From: Klebsiella sp. RHBSTW-00484
GTDB lineage: Bacteria > Pseudomonadota > Gammaproteobacteria > Enterobacterales > Enterobacteriaceae
Assembly: GCF_013705725.1 (NCBI RefSeq)
Contig: NZ_CP055481.1
Location: forward strand, 1,488,001-1,552,000
Direction: 5' to 3'
DNA: 64,000 nt
The position numbers and the translations under genes are program-made. Positions within the stretch are counted from its first letter, which is position 1. Every line of letters starts with the position of its first letter. This document shows, piece by piece, positions 9,819-20,645 of the stretch. The notes below the pieces were generated by a model, which was not told where the DNA came from, searched no databases, and saw only the letters and a list, made by a program, of their open reading frames with translations.

Positions 9819-10584
9819 GATGTTCTCCAGTAATAATGACTTCGATGCCTTTTTCTTCCAGCGCCCGCTGGAATTCAGGGTCGATGTTGGCATCGGTAAT
9901 CAGTTTGTCCACGCTCTCCAGGCCGCAGACGATATTGGGACTTTTGCGGCCAAACTTCGATGAGTCGGCCATCAGGATAACCTCGCGGGCGGCATTGCAC
10001 ATCGCTTTGCTGACCGTAAAAACCTCATTAAAGGTGGTGACGCCGGCGATTAAATCAATCCCGTCGGTGCCCATAAACAGTTTATCGAAGCTGAAGTGTT
10101 CGAAGGCGTTTTCCGCCAGCTGGCCGTGAAAAGAGGCTGATTTTTTACGGAAGGTACCGCCTGGCATCAGGATCGTTTGTTCGTTATCCAGTTCGGAGAG
10201 GGCGTTGACGATATGAAGGCTGTTGGTCATCACCGTGATGTTATTGAAGCGGCTGAGCATTGGCACCATTTGCAGGACCGTGCTGCCGGCGTCGAGAATG
10301 ATCGAGTCGCCATCGTGGATAAAGCCCACCGCAACTTCGGCAATCTGCTCTTTTTTATGGGTGTTGATCAGCGTCTTGTGGTCGATGGGCGGGTCGGCCT
10401 CGTCTTTATTTAACACCACGCCGCCGTAGGTGCGGATAACGGTACCGGCATTCTCAAGGATGACCAGATCCTTGCGGATGGTGGTACCGGTGGTGTCGAA
10501 GTGTTGCGCCAGCTCTTCAACCGAGCATTTGCCCTGCGCTTGCAGGTGCTCGAGAATGGCTGCCTGGCGCTGACGTGGTTTCAT
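9811..10584 (-). CDS. srlR: Glucitol operon repressor SrlR (DeoR family)
   Basis: A 257-residue DeoR-type repressor. The N-terminal winged helix-turn-helix ([20 protein letters not shown]...) is followed by the DeoR sugar-phosphate sensor domain with the typical DAGSTVLQM and LMADSSKF segments. It controls the srl genes, presumably released by a sorbitol-phosphate signal. It lies between srlM and gutQ. The 68-base gap upstream contains CGAAAT-N4-ATTTCG, a possible autoregulatory operator. Confidence 0.95.
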   Translation of the reverse strand: MKPRQRQAAILEHLQAQGKCSVEELAQHFDTTGTTIRKDLVILENAGTVIRTYGGVVLNKDEADPPIDHKTLINTHKKEQIAEVAVGFIHDGDSIILDAGSTVLQMVPMLSRFNNITVMTNSLHIVNALSELDNEQTILMPGGTFRKKSASFHGQLAENAFEHFSFDKLFMGTDGIDLIAGVTTFNEVFTVSKAMCNAAREVILMADSSKFGRKSPNIVCGLESVDKLITDANIDPEFQRALEEKGIEVIITGEHHE

Positions 10585-10611
10585 AGGCGTTGTATCCTGC
10601 GTTTAAAGTTT

Positions 10612-10653
10612 CGAAATGATAATTTCGCAAGATATTAACTTTCACAACGAAAT
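10612..10653. promoter_or_regulatory. Candidate SrlR operator upstream of srlR
   Basis: A perfect dyad CGAAAT-N4-ATTTCG (10612-10627) is followed by a further CGAAAT copy at 10648-10653. TTCGAA-type sequences also occur upstream of srlA (13900-13905), which suggests one regulator for both. Assignment to SrlR is inference from position and shared motif. Confidence 0.4.
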
Positions 10654-11012
10654 TATCCATGTTTCGGATTAAGCGCTAATAATAGTGCATTCTGACAGAG
10701 CGGATCATTGGGAAAGATCACATCAGGCTGCAATTCCTGGAGATGTTTGCCGTTGAGAGCGGGAATTTTTTGTGGTCTGGCGAAGACGGTGAGACCTTTC
10801 ATTAACAGCGTATCGCGAATGCGGTCGTGTTCATCGACGGCGATGGCGACGACGGCGCGCGGTTTGAATCGGCCCGAGGAGCGACCCACGCCGACCCGGC
10901 CCTGTTGGCACAACTGGTCAAAGGCGCGATTAAACTGGCGGATTTGCCAGCCACCAAAGGCGAGCTGGGTTATCCAGGCTATGGCGGCGACGGTGATGAG
11001 TGCGGTAACCAT
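10653..11012 (-). CDS. srlM: Glucitol operon activator GutM/SrlM
   Basis: A 119-residue protein with one N-terminal membrane segment (VTALITVAAIAWITQLAFGG) followed by a soluble part. It matches E. coli SrlM, described genetically as an activator of the glucitol operon, in length and position. No classical DNA-binding motif is visible, so how it acts is unclear. It is separated from srlD by a 120-base gap with a REP pair. Confidence 0.9.
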   Translation of the reverse strand: MVTALITVAAIAWITQLAFGGWQIRQFNRAFDQLCQQGRVGVGRSSGRFKPRAVVAIAVDEHDRIRDTLLMKGLTVFARPQKIPALNGKHLQELQPDVIFPNDPLCQNALLLALNPKHG

Positions 11013-11035
11013 AAAATCTCCTTAAGATGTGATGC

Positions 11036-11130
11036 CGGGAAGAACCCGGGTCGCGGCGCGAGCGCCTTACCCGGGCTACAAAACAGGCCGATCGGTAGCC
11101 CGGATAAGCGCAGCGCAATCCGGGACTCCT
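11036..11130. repeat. REP/BIME element between srlD and srlM
   Basis: Two inverted units (GCGCCTTACCCGGGCTAC and GTAGCCCGGATAAGCGCAGC) face each other, with flanking CCGGG copies. The same family occurs at 35876-36096 and 53925-54000. Its place inside an operon suggests a role in mRNA processing or differential expression of srlAEBD over srlM-srlR-gutQ. Confidence 0.75.
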
Positions 11131-11132
11131 GT

Positions 11133-11912
11133 TTAAAACATCACCTGCCCGCCGGTGACGTTGATGGACTGCCCGGTGCAGTACGAAGCCTGCGGGCTGG
11201 CGTAAAACATCAGCACATTGAGCACGTCCTGATAATCGCAGCCGCGCTTGAGCGGGACTTTATCGACGTAATACTGCTCAACTTCGTTCTCGGCAATCCC
11301 CAGCTTGGTGGCGTACTGCGGCAGTAGCGACTGGAACATCGGCGACTTCAGCAGGTTACCCAGCATCAGCGAATGGACGGTGATACCGTACTCCGCGAGA
11401 TCTAATGCCAGAGACTGCGTCAGCCCCACGCCGCCAAATTTCGCCGCGCTGTAGCCGGAGTTGTGCTTGCTGCCCACTTTGCCGGATTTCGAGTTGATCT
11501 GGATGATGCGTCCTTTTATACCGTCGCGGATCATCAGCCGCGAAAACTCGCGGGCGCAGAGGAAGTAGCCCACCAGATTAACCTGCAGCGAGCGGTCAAA
11601 ATCGCCCAGCGCGAAGTCGCTGATAAAGGCCGCTTTGGCGATCCCGGCGCTGTAGACCAGCAGATCTGCGCGGGAAAATATTTCGTCCACGCCGCGGGCG
11701 AGGGCGACGACGCTGGCTTCGCTGGTGGCGTCGGCACCAAAGCCGTACGCCGTTCCTTCGCCATATTCGGCGTTAATGGCCTGCGCGACGCGGGTCGCTT
11801 TATCGCTCTGAATATCGACAACCGCCACGCGATAACCCTCTGCGGCAAGGCCGCGACACAGAAACTCCCCTAAGGTTTGTCCCCCGCCAATGACAACAGC
11901 AACCTGATTCAT
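11133..11912 (-). CDS. srlD: Sorbitol-6-phosphate 2-dehydrogenase SrlD
   Basis: A 259-residue short-chain dehydrogenase that oxidises sorbitol 6-phosphate, delivered by the SrlAEB transporter, to fructose 6-phosphate with NAD+. An N-terminal Rossmann motif (VVIGGGQTLGEFL) and the catalytic Y-x-x-x-K (SGYSAAKFGG) are visible. The start MNQVAVVIGG at 11912 is used because the frame upstream runs through srlB. A ribosome-binding AAGGAG stands just upstream (minus strand, about 11919-11924). Confidence 0.96.
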   Translation of the reverse strand: MNQVAVVIGGGQTLGEFLCRGLAAEGYRVAVVDIQSDKATRVAQAINAEYGEGTAYGFGADATSEASVVALARGVDEIFSRADLLVYSAGIAKAAFISDFALGDFDRSLQVNLVGYFLCAREFSRLMIRDGIKGRIIQINSKSGKVGSKHNSGYSAAKFGGVGLTQSLALDLAEYGITVHSLMLGNLLKSPMFQSLLPQYATKLGIAENEVEQYYVDKVPLKRGCDYQDVLNVLMFYASPQASYCTGQSINVTGGQVMF

Positions 11913-11929
11913 AATTTTCTCCTTACAAC

Positions 11930-12292
11930 TTAAGCAACAAATTTCAGTACGCAGCCGGTGGCGATCTCTTCCGGCACCGGGCCCGCCACGTGGACGGTTC
12001 CTGGGAATTCCGCTTCGCGGTGACCATCGAAACGCAGCGTGATATGGCCGAGTTCGCGCAGGTTCTGCTCGGCAACGTCGCCGACGGCGGTCACCGGATA
12101 GCGCTGTTCGCCAAGCTGAAGCTCCGCGCCCGGAACCAGCGGGCCGGATAGCTCGCCATGGTTGTGAATAAAGCAATACTCTTCGATATCGGCCGGGGCC
12201 CCTTCGCGAAAGGTGATCAGCATCTGGTCTTCCAGCGCCATCGTCGCACTGGCACCGATACGCGTAATGGTGGTCTGGTAAATCACGGTCAT
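11930..12292 (-). CDS. srlB: PTS glucitol/sorbitol EIIA component SrlB
   Basis: A 120-residue cytoplasmic phosphocarrier of the glucitol-family PTS. It receives phosphate from HPr and passes it to the EIIB domain of SrlE. The active-site histidine is probably in FIHNHGELSG (about residues 42-51). It stands 13 bases after srlE and 17 bases before srlD, within a compact operon. Confidence 0.95.
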   Translation of the reverse strand: MTVIYQTTITRIGASATMALEDQMLITFREGAPADIEEYCFIHNHGELSGPLVPGAELQLGEQRYPVTAVGDVAEQNLRELGHITLRFDGHREAEFPGTVHVAGPVPEEIATGCVLKFVA

Positions 12293-12305
12293 CTTCAGGA
12301 ACCTC

Positions 12306-13885
<1,580 letters not shown>

Positions 13886-13916
13886 CTAATTTTAATCACT
13901 TCGAAAGATTTAAAAG

Positions 13917-13932
13917 TGTTAATTTGATCGCA
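13917..13932. promoter_or_regulatory. Probable CRP site upstream of srlA
   Basis: TGTTA-ATTTGA-TCGCA matches the CRP consensus TGTGA-N6-TCACA at 8 of 10 conserved positions and lies about 75-90 bases upstream of the srlA ATG, consistent with catabolite control of sorbitol use. The rest of the 264-base srlA-mltB gap shows no further gene. Confidence 0.55.
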
Positions 13933-14107
13933 AAATGAAAGATAAATATTTTATTTTGAAAGGTTGTGACTGAGGAGGAGAAAAGAATGTGACGAGCGAT
14001 GAGGTAAAAATGGCAATAAAAAAGAATTTCAGTCGCTGCCGCTTCCTTGTGAGCGGGCGCATGCTTTACCATAATTACCTCTTGCCGATTTGTTAAATGG
14101 ATGTCCC

Positions 14108-15184
14108 ATGTTGAAGCGTTGCTATCTGGTTTTACTCCCGCTGTGTGCTCTTTTCGCTGCCTGTAGCAGCAAACCTCAAACCCCTGCGGAAACGGAAATG
14201 GCGGGCAGTACCGGCGGTTTTTTGCTGGAGCCGCAGCATAATGTGATGCAGATGGGCGGTGATTTCGCCAACAACCCGGCGGCGGAACAGTTCATCGACA
14301 AAATGGTGAGTAAGCATGGATTTGACCGTCAGCAGCTGCACGAAATTCTCTCGCAGGCTAAACGTCTGGATTACGTTCTGCGCCTGATGGACCGTCAGGC
14401 TCCGACCGGGCTGCCGCCGTCAGGGCCGAACGGCGCCTGGCTGCGTTACAAAAAACAGTTTGTTACTCCGGATAACGTGCAGAACGGCGTGGTGTTCTGG
14501 AACCAGTATCAGGACGCGCTCAACCGTGCGTATCAGGTTTACGGCGTGCCGCCGGAAATTATCGTCGGGATTATTGGCGTGGAAACTCGCTGGGGCCGGG
14601 TGATGGGCAAAACCCGCATCCTTGATGCGCTGGCAACTCTTTCGTTTAACTATCCGCGTCGTGCGGAGTACTTCTCCGGCGAACTGGAAACCTTCCTGCT
14701 GATGGCACGCAGTGAAAAAGATGATCCGCTGGACCTGAAAGGGTCGTTTGCCGGAGCGATGGGCTACGGTCAATTTATGCCATCCTCCTATCGCCAGTAC
14801 GCGGTGGATTTCAACGGCGACGGGCATATCAACCTGTGGGATCCAGTTGATGCTATCGGCAGCGTGGCTAACTACTTTAAGCAGCATGGCTGGGTGAGCG
14901 GCGATCAGGTAGCCGTGCAGGCGATGGGCCAGGCGCCGGGGCTGGCTAACGGCTTCAAAACCAAATACAGCGTTTCGCAGCTGACGGCGGCGGGATTAAC
15001 CCCGACTCAGTCGCTGGGTAACCATCAGCAGGCGAGCCTGCTGCGTCTGGATGTGGGCACGGGATATCAGTACTGGTACGGTCTGCCGAACTTCTACACC
15101 ATTACTCGCTACAACCACAGCACCCATTACGCGATGGCCGTCTGGCAGTTGGGGCTGGCGGTTTCTCAAGCTCGTATGCAGTAA
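14108..15184 (+). CDS. mltB: Membrane-bound lytic murein transglycosylase B
   Basis: A 358-residue outer-membrane lipoprotein that cleaves the MurNAc-GlcNAc bond of peptidoglycan to give 1,6-anhydro ends. The signal sequence ends in a lipobox with Cys19 (ALFAACSSK). The SLT_2 domain contains the catalytic glutamate in IIGVETRWGRVMG and the calcium-loop-like region VDFNGDGHINLWD. The ATG at 14108 gives the correct lipoprotein signal; an upstream ATG at 14090 adds six residues. A hairpin at 15199-15221 follows. Confidence 0.95.
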   Translation: MLKRCYLVLLPLCALFAACSSKPQTPAETEMAGSTGGFLLEPQHNVMQMGGDFANNPAAEQFIDKMVSKHGFDRQQLHEILSQAKRLDYVLRLMDRQAPTGLPPSGPNGAWLRYKKQFVTPDNVQNGVVFWNQYQDALNRAYQVYGVPPEIIVGIIGVETRWGRVMGKTRILDALATLSFNYPRRAEYFSGELETFLLMARSEKDDPLDLKGSFAGAMGYGQFMPSSYRQYAVDFNGDGHINLWDPVDAIGSVANYFKQHGWVSGDQVAVQAMGQAPGLANGFKTKYSVSQLTAAGLTPTQSLGNHQQASLLRLDVGTGYQYWYGLPNFYTITRYNHSTHYAMAVWQLGLAVSQARMQ

Positions 15185-15285
15185 TCTCGCCCTCTGTGCT
15201 CCTCTCCCTTCGGGGAGGAGCCTGTTACATTTTGCAGCATTTCCTTTCGTTGACACCAATTTACATTTTACGCATCTTTCAATAT

Positions 15286-15300
15286 TGTTATGTTATAACG
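15286..15300. promoter_or_regulatory. Zur box of the zinc importer operon
   Basis: TGTTAT-GTT-ATAACG is a near-perfect copy of the Zur operator core TGTTAT-AWT-ATAACA and lies 20 bases upstream of the first ORF of the operon. A TTGACA at 15250-15255 could be the -35 element. The box implies repression when zinc is plentiful and identifies the transporter as a zinc system. Confidence 0.8.
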
Positions 15301-15319
15301 TTTTATTGAGGTGTGAGAA

Positions 15320-15424
15320 TTGACTTCCATATTGATGGCTTCCGGCGCAACGCGGCTGATTATCGCCTGTTCCTTGCTGGCCGTGCTGTGGCTGGCGACC
15401 TGGTGGGCTGTGTCGCTGCCATGA
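15320..15424 (+). CDS. Putative 34-residue single-pass membrane protein heading the zinc importer operon
   Basis: Starts with TTG, preceded by a strong ribosome-binding site (GAGGTG at 15308-15313, six bases away). It reads (M)TSILMASGATRLII... and contains one hydrophobic segment, LIIACSLLAVLWLATWWAV, ending SLP. Its TGA overlaps the ATPase ATG as ATGA, the same coupling used between the other genes of the operon. It is directly behind the Zur box. I do not recognise a family. It could be a regulatory leader peptide or an accessory subunit of the permease. Translation has not been shown. Confidence 0.6.
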   Translation: MTSILMASGATRLIIACSLLAVLWLATWWAVSLP

Positions 15425-16098
15425 TTGAACTTGATCATCTGGTGGCAGGCTATGAGGGCCTGGCAATAACGCCGTCGCTGAGCGGCAGGATTTCGGCGGG
15501 CAGCATGACGGCTATCGTTGGCCTGAACGGCTGCGGTAAATCGACGCTGCTAAAGACGCTGGCCGGGTTTATTCCACCGGTGAGCGGCCGTCTGAACTGG
15601 CGTGACGGACGACCGATTATCGGTTGGCTGGCTCAGCGCCACTCTCTGGAGTCGCAGTTTCCACTCACCGTGCAGGACGTCGTCAGCCAGGGTGCCTGGC
15701 CGCGCGTGTCGTTGCTGCGCGGGTTACGGGGAGAAATTCGTCAGCGTATTAGCGCGGCGCTGGAGCGGGTGGGGCTATTAGCGATGGCGAAAACGCCGAT
15801 TGAGGAGCTCTCCGGCGGCCAGTTTCAGCGGATGTTGTTCGCCAGGGTGATGATACAGCGCGCGCCGCTGGTGATGCTCGATGAGCCGTTTACCGGCATT
15901 GATGAAGCCACAAGTCGCGATCTGATGATGCTGATCCAGGAAATGCATCAGCAGGGGCAGACGATTCTGGCGGTGCTGCACGATAACCAGCGGGTCGCCG
16001 AGCATTTCCCGGAAACGCTGTTGCTGACGTCGCAGCATGCCCGCTGGGGCGAAACTCCCGATGTGCTGTCCGCATTTAACTCCGCGAGGCTGGCATGA
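15421..16098 (+). CDS. Zinc ABC transporter, ATP-binding subunit
   Basis: A 225-residue ABC ATPase of the metal (cluster 9, ZnuC-like) family. Walker A is GLNGCGKST, the signature is LSGGQFQR, and Walker B is LVMLDEPFTG followed by an H-loop (AVLHD). The ATG at 15421 is chosen because the longer upstream reading is occupied by the 34-codon ORF in another frame and lacks a ribosome-binding site. Gene order C-B-A and the Zur box suggest the second zinc importer reported in Klebsiella (called ZniCBA); that name is from memory and not certain. Confidence 0.9.
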   Translation: MIELDHLVAGYEGLAITPSLSGRISAGSMTAIVGLNGCGKSTLLKTLAGFIPPVSGRLNWRDGRPIIGWLAQRHSLESQFPLTVQDVVSQGAWPRVSLLRGLRGEIRQRISAALERVGLLAMAKTPIEELSGGQFQRMLFARVMIQRAPLVMLDEPFTGIDEATSRDLMMLIQEMHQQGQTILAVLHDNQRVAEHFPETLLLTSQHARWGETPDVLSAFNSARLA

Positions 16099-16958
16099 TC
16101 TGGCACACCTTTTTTCAGCCCTTTATCGAATTTGGCTTTATGCGTCGCGCGCTGGTGGTATGTCTGGCGTTATCCCTCAGCACCACCATGCTCGGCGTTT
16201 TCTTGCTCCTGCGGCGTATGAGCCTGATGGGCGATGCGCTGTCACACGCGATTTTGCCCGGTGTGGCGGCGGGGTACCTACTCAACGGGATGTCGCTGCT
16301 GGCGATGACCGTTGGTGGATTTATTGCCGGGATTGCGGTCGCGCTGGTGGCGGGGTGGGTCAGCCGCCGTACGCCCTTAAAAGAGGACGCCAGTTTCGCC
16401 GGATTCTACCTCGGTTCCCTGGCGCTGGGCGTCACGCTGGTATCGCTGCGTGGTTCTAACGTCGACCTGCTGCATCTGCTGTTTGGTTCGATTCTGGCGG
16501 TAGACAGCGATTCGGCGTTGTTCGTTTCGGGCGTCGCCAGCCTGACGCTGATCTGTATTGCTCTTTTTTATCGCGGCCTGGTCAGCGAAACCTTCGACAG
16601 CGTCTGGCTACAGGTGAACTCGCGAAGATTGCCTGCTCTGCTGCACGGCCTGTTTCTCGCGCTGCTGGTGCTTAATTTGGTCGCTGGATTTCAGGTACTC
16701 GGTACGCTGATGGCAGTGGGCGTCATGATGCTGCCTGCGGTAGCCGCTCGCTGCTGGGCGCGGACGTTGCCGGGTATTCTGCTGTTGGCCGCGCTTATTG
16801 GCGCGCTATGTGCCTGGATGGGCTTGAGCCTCTCCTGGGCGGCGAATCTACCAGCCGGTCCGGCTATCGTCTTGACCGCCAGCGGCATCTTTTTTGTTTC
16901 GGTGTTTTTTGGCACGCGCAGTCGGTTGGTTGTCGGCTGGCGTAAATTAATGGGGTGA
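16095..16958 (+). CDS. Zinc ABC transporter, permease subunit
   Basis: A 287-residue polytopic inner-membrane protein of the ABC-3 family (ZnuB-like) with about eight hydrophobic helices. Family landmarks include RRMSLMGDALSHAILPGVAAGYLL near the N-terminus and GTLMAVGVMMLPAVAARCWA near the C-terminus. The ATG overlaps the ATPase stop (ATGA), and its own stop overlaps a GTG at the head of the binding-protein gene. Confidence 0.92.
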   Translation: MIWHTFFQPFIEFGFMRRALVVCLALSLSTTMLGVFLLLRRMSLMGDALSHAILPGVAAGYLLNGMSLLAMTVGGFIAGIAVALVAGWVSRRTPLKEDASFAGFYLGSLALGVTLVSLRGSNVDLLHLLFGSILAVDSDSALFVSGVASLTLICIALFYRGLVSETFDSVWLQVNSRRLPALLHGLFLALLVLNLVAGFQVLGTLMAVGVMMLPAVAARCWARTLPGILLLAALIGALCAWMGLSLSWAANLPAGPAIVLTASGIFFVSVFFGTRSRLVVGWRKLMG

Positions 16959-16963
16959 GGAAA

Positions 16964-17845
16964 ATGATGAAACGTACCGGGATACTGCTGGCGCTGGCGC
17001 TGGGCATGGCGTCGCAAGGGGTGATGGCAAAAACGCTGAACGTGGTGAGTAGTTTTTCTGTTTTAGGCGACATGGTGCAGCAGGTTGGCGGTGAACATGT
17101 GCACGTGGATACCCTGGTGGGGCCTGACGGCGACCCGCATACCTTTGAACCGTCACCGAAAGACAGCGCGCTGCTTAGCAAAGCCGATGTCGTGGTGGTG
17201 AACGGCCTGGGGCTGGAGGGTTGGCTGGACAGGCTGATTAAAGCATCCGGCTTTAAAGGTGAGCTGGTCGTGGCGTCCAATGGAGTAAAAACCCATACCC
17301 TTGATGAGGATGGTCAGACGGTTACCGACCCGCACGCCTGGAACAGCGCTGCAAACGGTGCGCTGTATGCGCAAAATATCCTTAACGGCCTGGTAAAAGC
17401 AGACCCGGAAGATAAATTGGCGCTGGAGGCCTCGGGTAAGCGCTATATCAGCCAGCTCAACGAGATGGATAGCTGGGCGAAAGATCAGTTCAGCACTATC
17501 CCACAGGCCAGGCGCAAGGTGTTAACCAGCCACGATGCATTCGGCTACTTTGGCCGCGCCTATGGCGTGACGTTCCTTGCGCCGCAAGGATTGTCTTCGG
17601 AAAGTGAAGCCAGCGCGGCGCAGGTGGCGGCATTAATTAAACAAATTAAAGCTGACGATGTGCATACCTGGTTTATGGAAAACCAGCTTGACCCCAGATT
17701 GGTCAAACAGATTGCCAGCGCAACGGGTGCGCAGCCGGGCGGTGAACTCTATCCTGAGGCGCTTTCCGCTCCGGGTGGCGTAGCGGATAGCTACGTGAAA
17801 ATGCTGCGTCACAACGTAGAGCTGATTGCTGCCAGTATGAAATAA
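16964..17845 (+). CDS. Zinc ABC transporter, periplasmic metal-binding protein
   Basis: A ~293-residue cluster A-I (ZnuA-like) solute-binding protein. The signal peptide is MMKRTGILLALALGMASQGVMA. Likely metal ligands are the histidines in DGDPHTFEPS, DPHAWNS and TSHDAFGYF, plus a C-terminal acidic residue. Unlike E. coli ZnuA it has no long His-rich loop. The start could be the ATG at 16964 or 16967, both behind GGTGAGG; a GTG at 16955 overlaps the permease stop. It is followed by a terminator hairpin at 17852-17870. Confidence 0.92.
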   Translation: MMKRTGILLALALGMASQGVMAKTLNVVSSFSVLGDMVQQVGGEHVHVDTLVGPDGDPHTFEPSPKDSALLSKADVVVVNGLGLEGWLDRLIKASGFKGELVVASNGVKTHTLDEDGQTVTDPHAWNSAANGALYAQNILNGLVKADPEDKLALEASGKRYISQLNEMDSWAKDQFSTIPQARRKVLTSHDAFGYFGRAYGVTFLAPQGLSSESEASAAQVAALIKQIKADDVHTWFMENQLDPRLVKQIASATGAQPGGELYPEALSAPGGVADSYVKMLRHNVELIAASMK

Positions 17846-17851
17846 ATGAAT

Positions 17852-17880
17852 CCGGCCCGCGATGGGCCGGTTATTTAACT
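17852..17880. terminator. Terminator hairpin after the zinc operon
   Basis: CCGGCCC-GCGAT-GGGCCGG followed by TTATTTAACTTT. It lies between two convergent genes and may serve both. Confidence 0.65.
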
Positions 17881-18108
17881 TTATTGTTCTGCTTGCATCT
17901 GCTTGATTTTTTTGGTCAACGTGAACCCGTAGATCATGCAGCCCACGCCCAGTAATATCTGTACGCCTTCAGATAGCGGGTTGAATGAGCGGGTGAAAAT
18001 GTGTAGTAGCGCAGTGAGCAGCGAAAATACGCCGCATAAAAATAGACAAAGGCGTACTTGTCTAATTTTTTTCAAATTCTGCTCTGGGGTAAGCGGTGCT
18101 TTAGCCAT
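17881..18108 (-). CDS. Small membrane protein of unknown function (75 aa)
   Basis: A short N-terminal charged region (KAPLTPEQNLKKIRQ) is followed by two hydrophobic segments (LCLFLCGVFSLLTALLHIF and GVQILLGVGCMIYGFTL) and a Lys/Gln-rich tail, a two-helix hairpin topology with both ends likely cytoplasmic. I do not recognise a named family. It is transcribed against the zinc operon and towards it, from the gap before pncC. Coding is plausible from its membrane-protein composition and isolated position. Confidence 0.65.
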   Translation of the reverse strand: MAKAPLTPEQNLKKIRQVRLCLFLCGVFSLLTALLHIFTRSFNPLSEGVQILLGVGCMIYGFTLTKKIKQMQAEQ

Positions 18109-18309
18109 TCCTGGTAACCTCTAATTTAACTCTTCCTTATGTACGGTGAATTGTGGCACTGGTGGCACCTGGCAGCTATCCGAAAATGCTGCGCTGGCGC
18201 GGACAATGTTTTTCGGAAGCCTCCTCGTAAATTCGCCACCTCATCCCCATATCTCTGCTGAAAGTGCTATCTTTGATGACCTCTTTATACGGCTTACGTG
18301 GGGCGACGA

Positions 18310-18803
18310 ATGACAGATTCGGAATTAATGCAACTGAGCGAACAGGTGGGGTTGGCGCTGAAAACGCGCGGCGCGACGGTAACCACGGCGGAATCCTGTA
18401 CTGGCGGTTGGGTCGCCAAAACGCTTACCGATATCGCGGGCAGCTCGGCATGGTTTGAGCGCGGTTTCGTCACCTACAGCAACGAAGCGAAATCGCAGAT
18501 GATTGGCGTCAGCGAGGTGACTCTGCTTGATCATGGCGCGGTGAGTGAGGCGGTGGTGGTGGAGATGGCAATTGGCGCTCTTCGCGCGGCGCGAGCGGAT
18601 TATGCTATTTCGGTCAGCGGCGTTGCCGGGCCGGACGGCGGCAGCGCGGAAAAGCCGGTTGGAACCGTATGGTTTGGCGTGGCCAGCGCCAATGGGCAAG
18701 GCGTGACTCAGCGCGAATGCTTTGCTGGAGACCGGGAATCGGTACGTCGTCAGGCGACGGCGTATGCCCTAAAACTCCTCTGGCAACAATTTCTACAAAA
18801 CAC

Positions 18804-18807
<4 letters not shown>
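18310..18807 (+). CDS. pncC: Nicotinamide-nucleotide amidase PncC (CinA C-terminal family)
   Basis: A 165-residue enzyme that deamidates NMN to NaMN in NAD recycling; formerly YgaD/CinA-like. The family motif TTAESCTGGWVAK near residue 30 and the SGVAGPDGG segment are present. The ATG at 18310 gives the same length as E. coli PncC; another in-frame ATG lies 12 bases upstream. Its 3' end overlaps the recA -35 region, as in E. coli. Confidence 0.95.
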
Positions 18808-19946
<1,139 letters not shown>

Positions 19947-19965
19947 TATCGTCAGAAAGTCTAAC

Positions 19966-19997
19966 AAGGGGCCGCTTATGCGGCCCTTTTGCTTTTT
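19966..19997 (+). terminator. recA terminator
   Basis: AAGGGGCCGC-TTAT-GCGGCCCTTTT followed by GCTTTTTG, between recA and recX. Partial read-through would supply recX, as known in E. coli. Confidence 0.85.
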
Positions 19998-20014
19998 GAT
20001 TAGCGAGGTTGCCC

Positions 20015-20515
20015 ATGACTGAAACTTCATCCCGCCGTTCCGGCTATGCACGCCTGCTGGATCGCGCCATCCGTATTCTGGCAATGCGCGATCACAGTGA
20101 ACAGGAACTGCGCCGCAAACTTGCTGCTCCCGTAATGAGTAAAAACGGCCCGGAAGCGCTCGATGTGACGCCGGAAGATGTCGATAAAGTCGTTGAGTGG
20201 TGTATTGATAACCGCTATCTGGACGACGACCGCTTTGTTCGCCAGTTTATTGCCAGCCGCAGTCGGAAGGGATACGGTCCGGCGCGCGTTCGGCAGGAGC
20301 TCAAGCAAAAAGGTATTCCCCGTGAGGCGATTGAGTGCGCGATGAGTGAATGCGAAATCGACTGGGCGCTGCTCGCTAAAGAACAGGCGCAACGAAAATA
20401 TGGCGAACCCTTACCCACTGCATTTTCAGAAAAAGTGAAAATTCAGCGCTTTTTGCTCTATCGCGGCTATCTAATGGAAGATATCCAGGAAATCTGGCGA
20501 AATTTTGCAGATTGA
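20015..20515 (+). CDS. recX: RecA regulator RecX
   Basis: A 166-residue regulator that caps RecA filaments and blocks their extension. It is made of tandem three-helix repeats, with typical segments [31 protein letters not shown] and [12 protein letters not shown]. The start MTETSSRR at 20015 is chosen over an ATG two codons earlier by likeness to E. coli RecX. It lies behind the recA terminator and is followed by a GGGGA/TCCCC hairpin at 20522-20538. Confidence 0.96.
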   Translation: MTETSSRRSGYARLLDRAIRILAMRDHSEQELRRKLAAPVMSKNGPEALDVTPEDVDKVVEWCIDNRYLDDDRFVRQFIASRSRKGYGPARVRQELKQKGIPREAIECAMSECEIDWALLAKEQAQRKYGEPLPTAFSEKVKIQRFLLYRGYLMEDIQEIWRNFAD

Positions 20516-20645
20516 CCCATCGGGGATTTTACTTCCCCGTAAAGAAAACTTATCTTATTCCCACTTTATTTTCGTGAGTAGCCTGCCGGTCGATACTGAG
20601 TAGTGGCTGCCAGCGACATTTCGTTAGCTTGATTTCAGGATAATT

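Noticed and set aside
15199..15221. CTCCTCTCCC/GGGGAGGAG hairpin as an IS110 target remnant
   Set aside because: It resembles a REP stem but lacks the CCCTAACC half; a simple mltB terminator is enough to explain it.
15313..16098. Longer ATPase reading frame starting at 15313
   Set aside because: The extra 36 codons have no membrane or ABC similarity and no ribosome site; the region is better read in the other frame as the 34-codon ORF.
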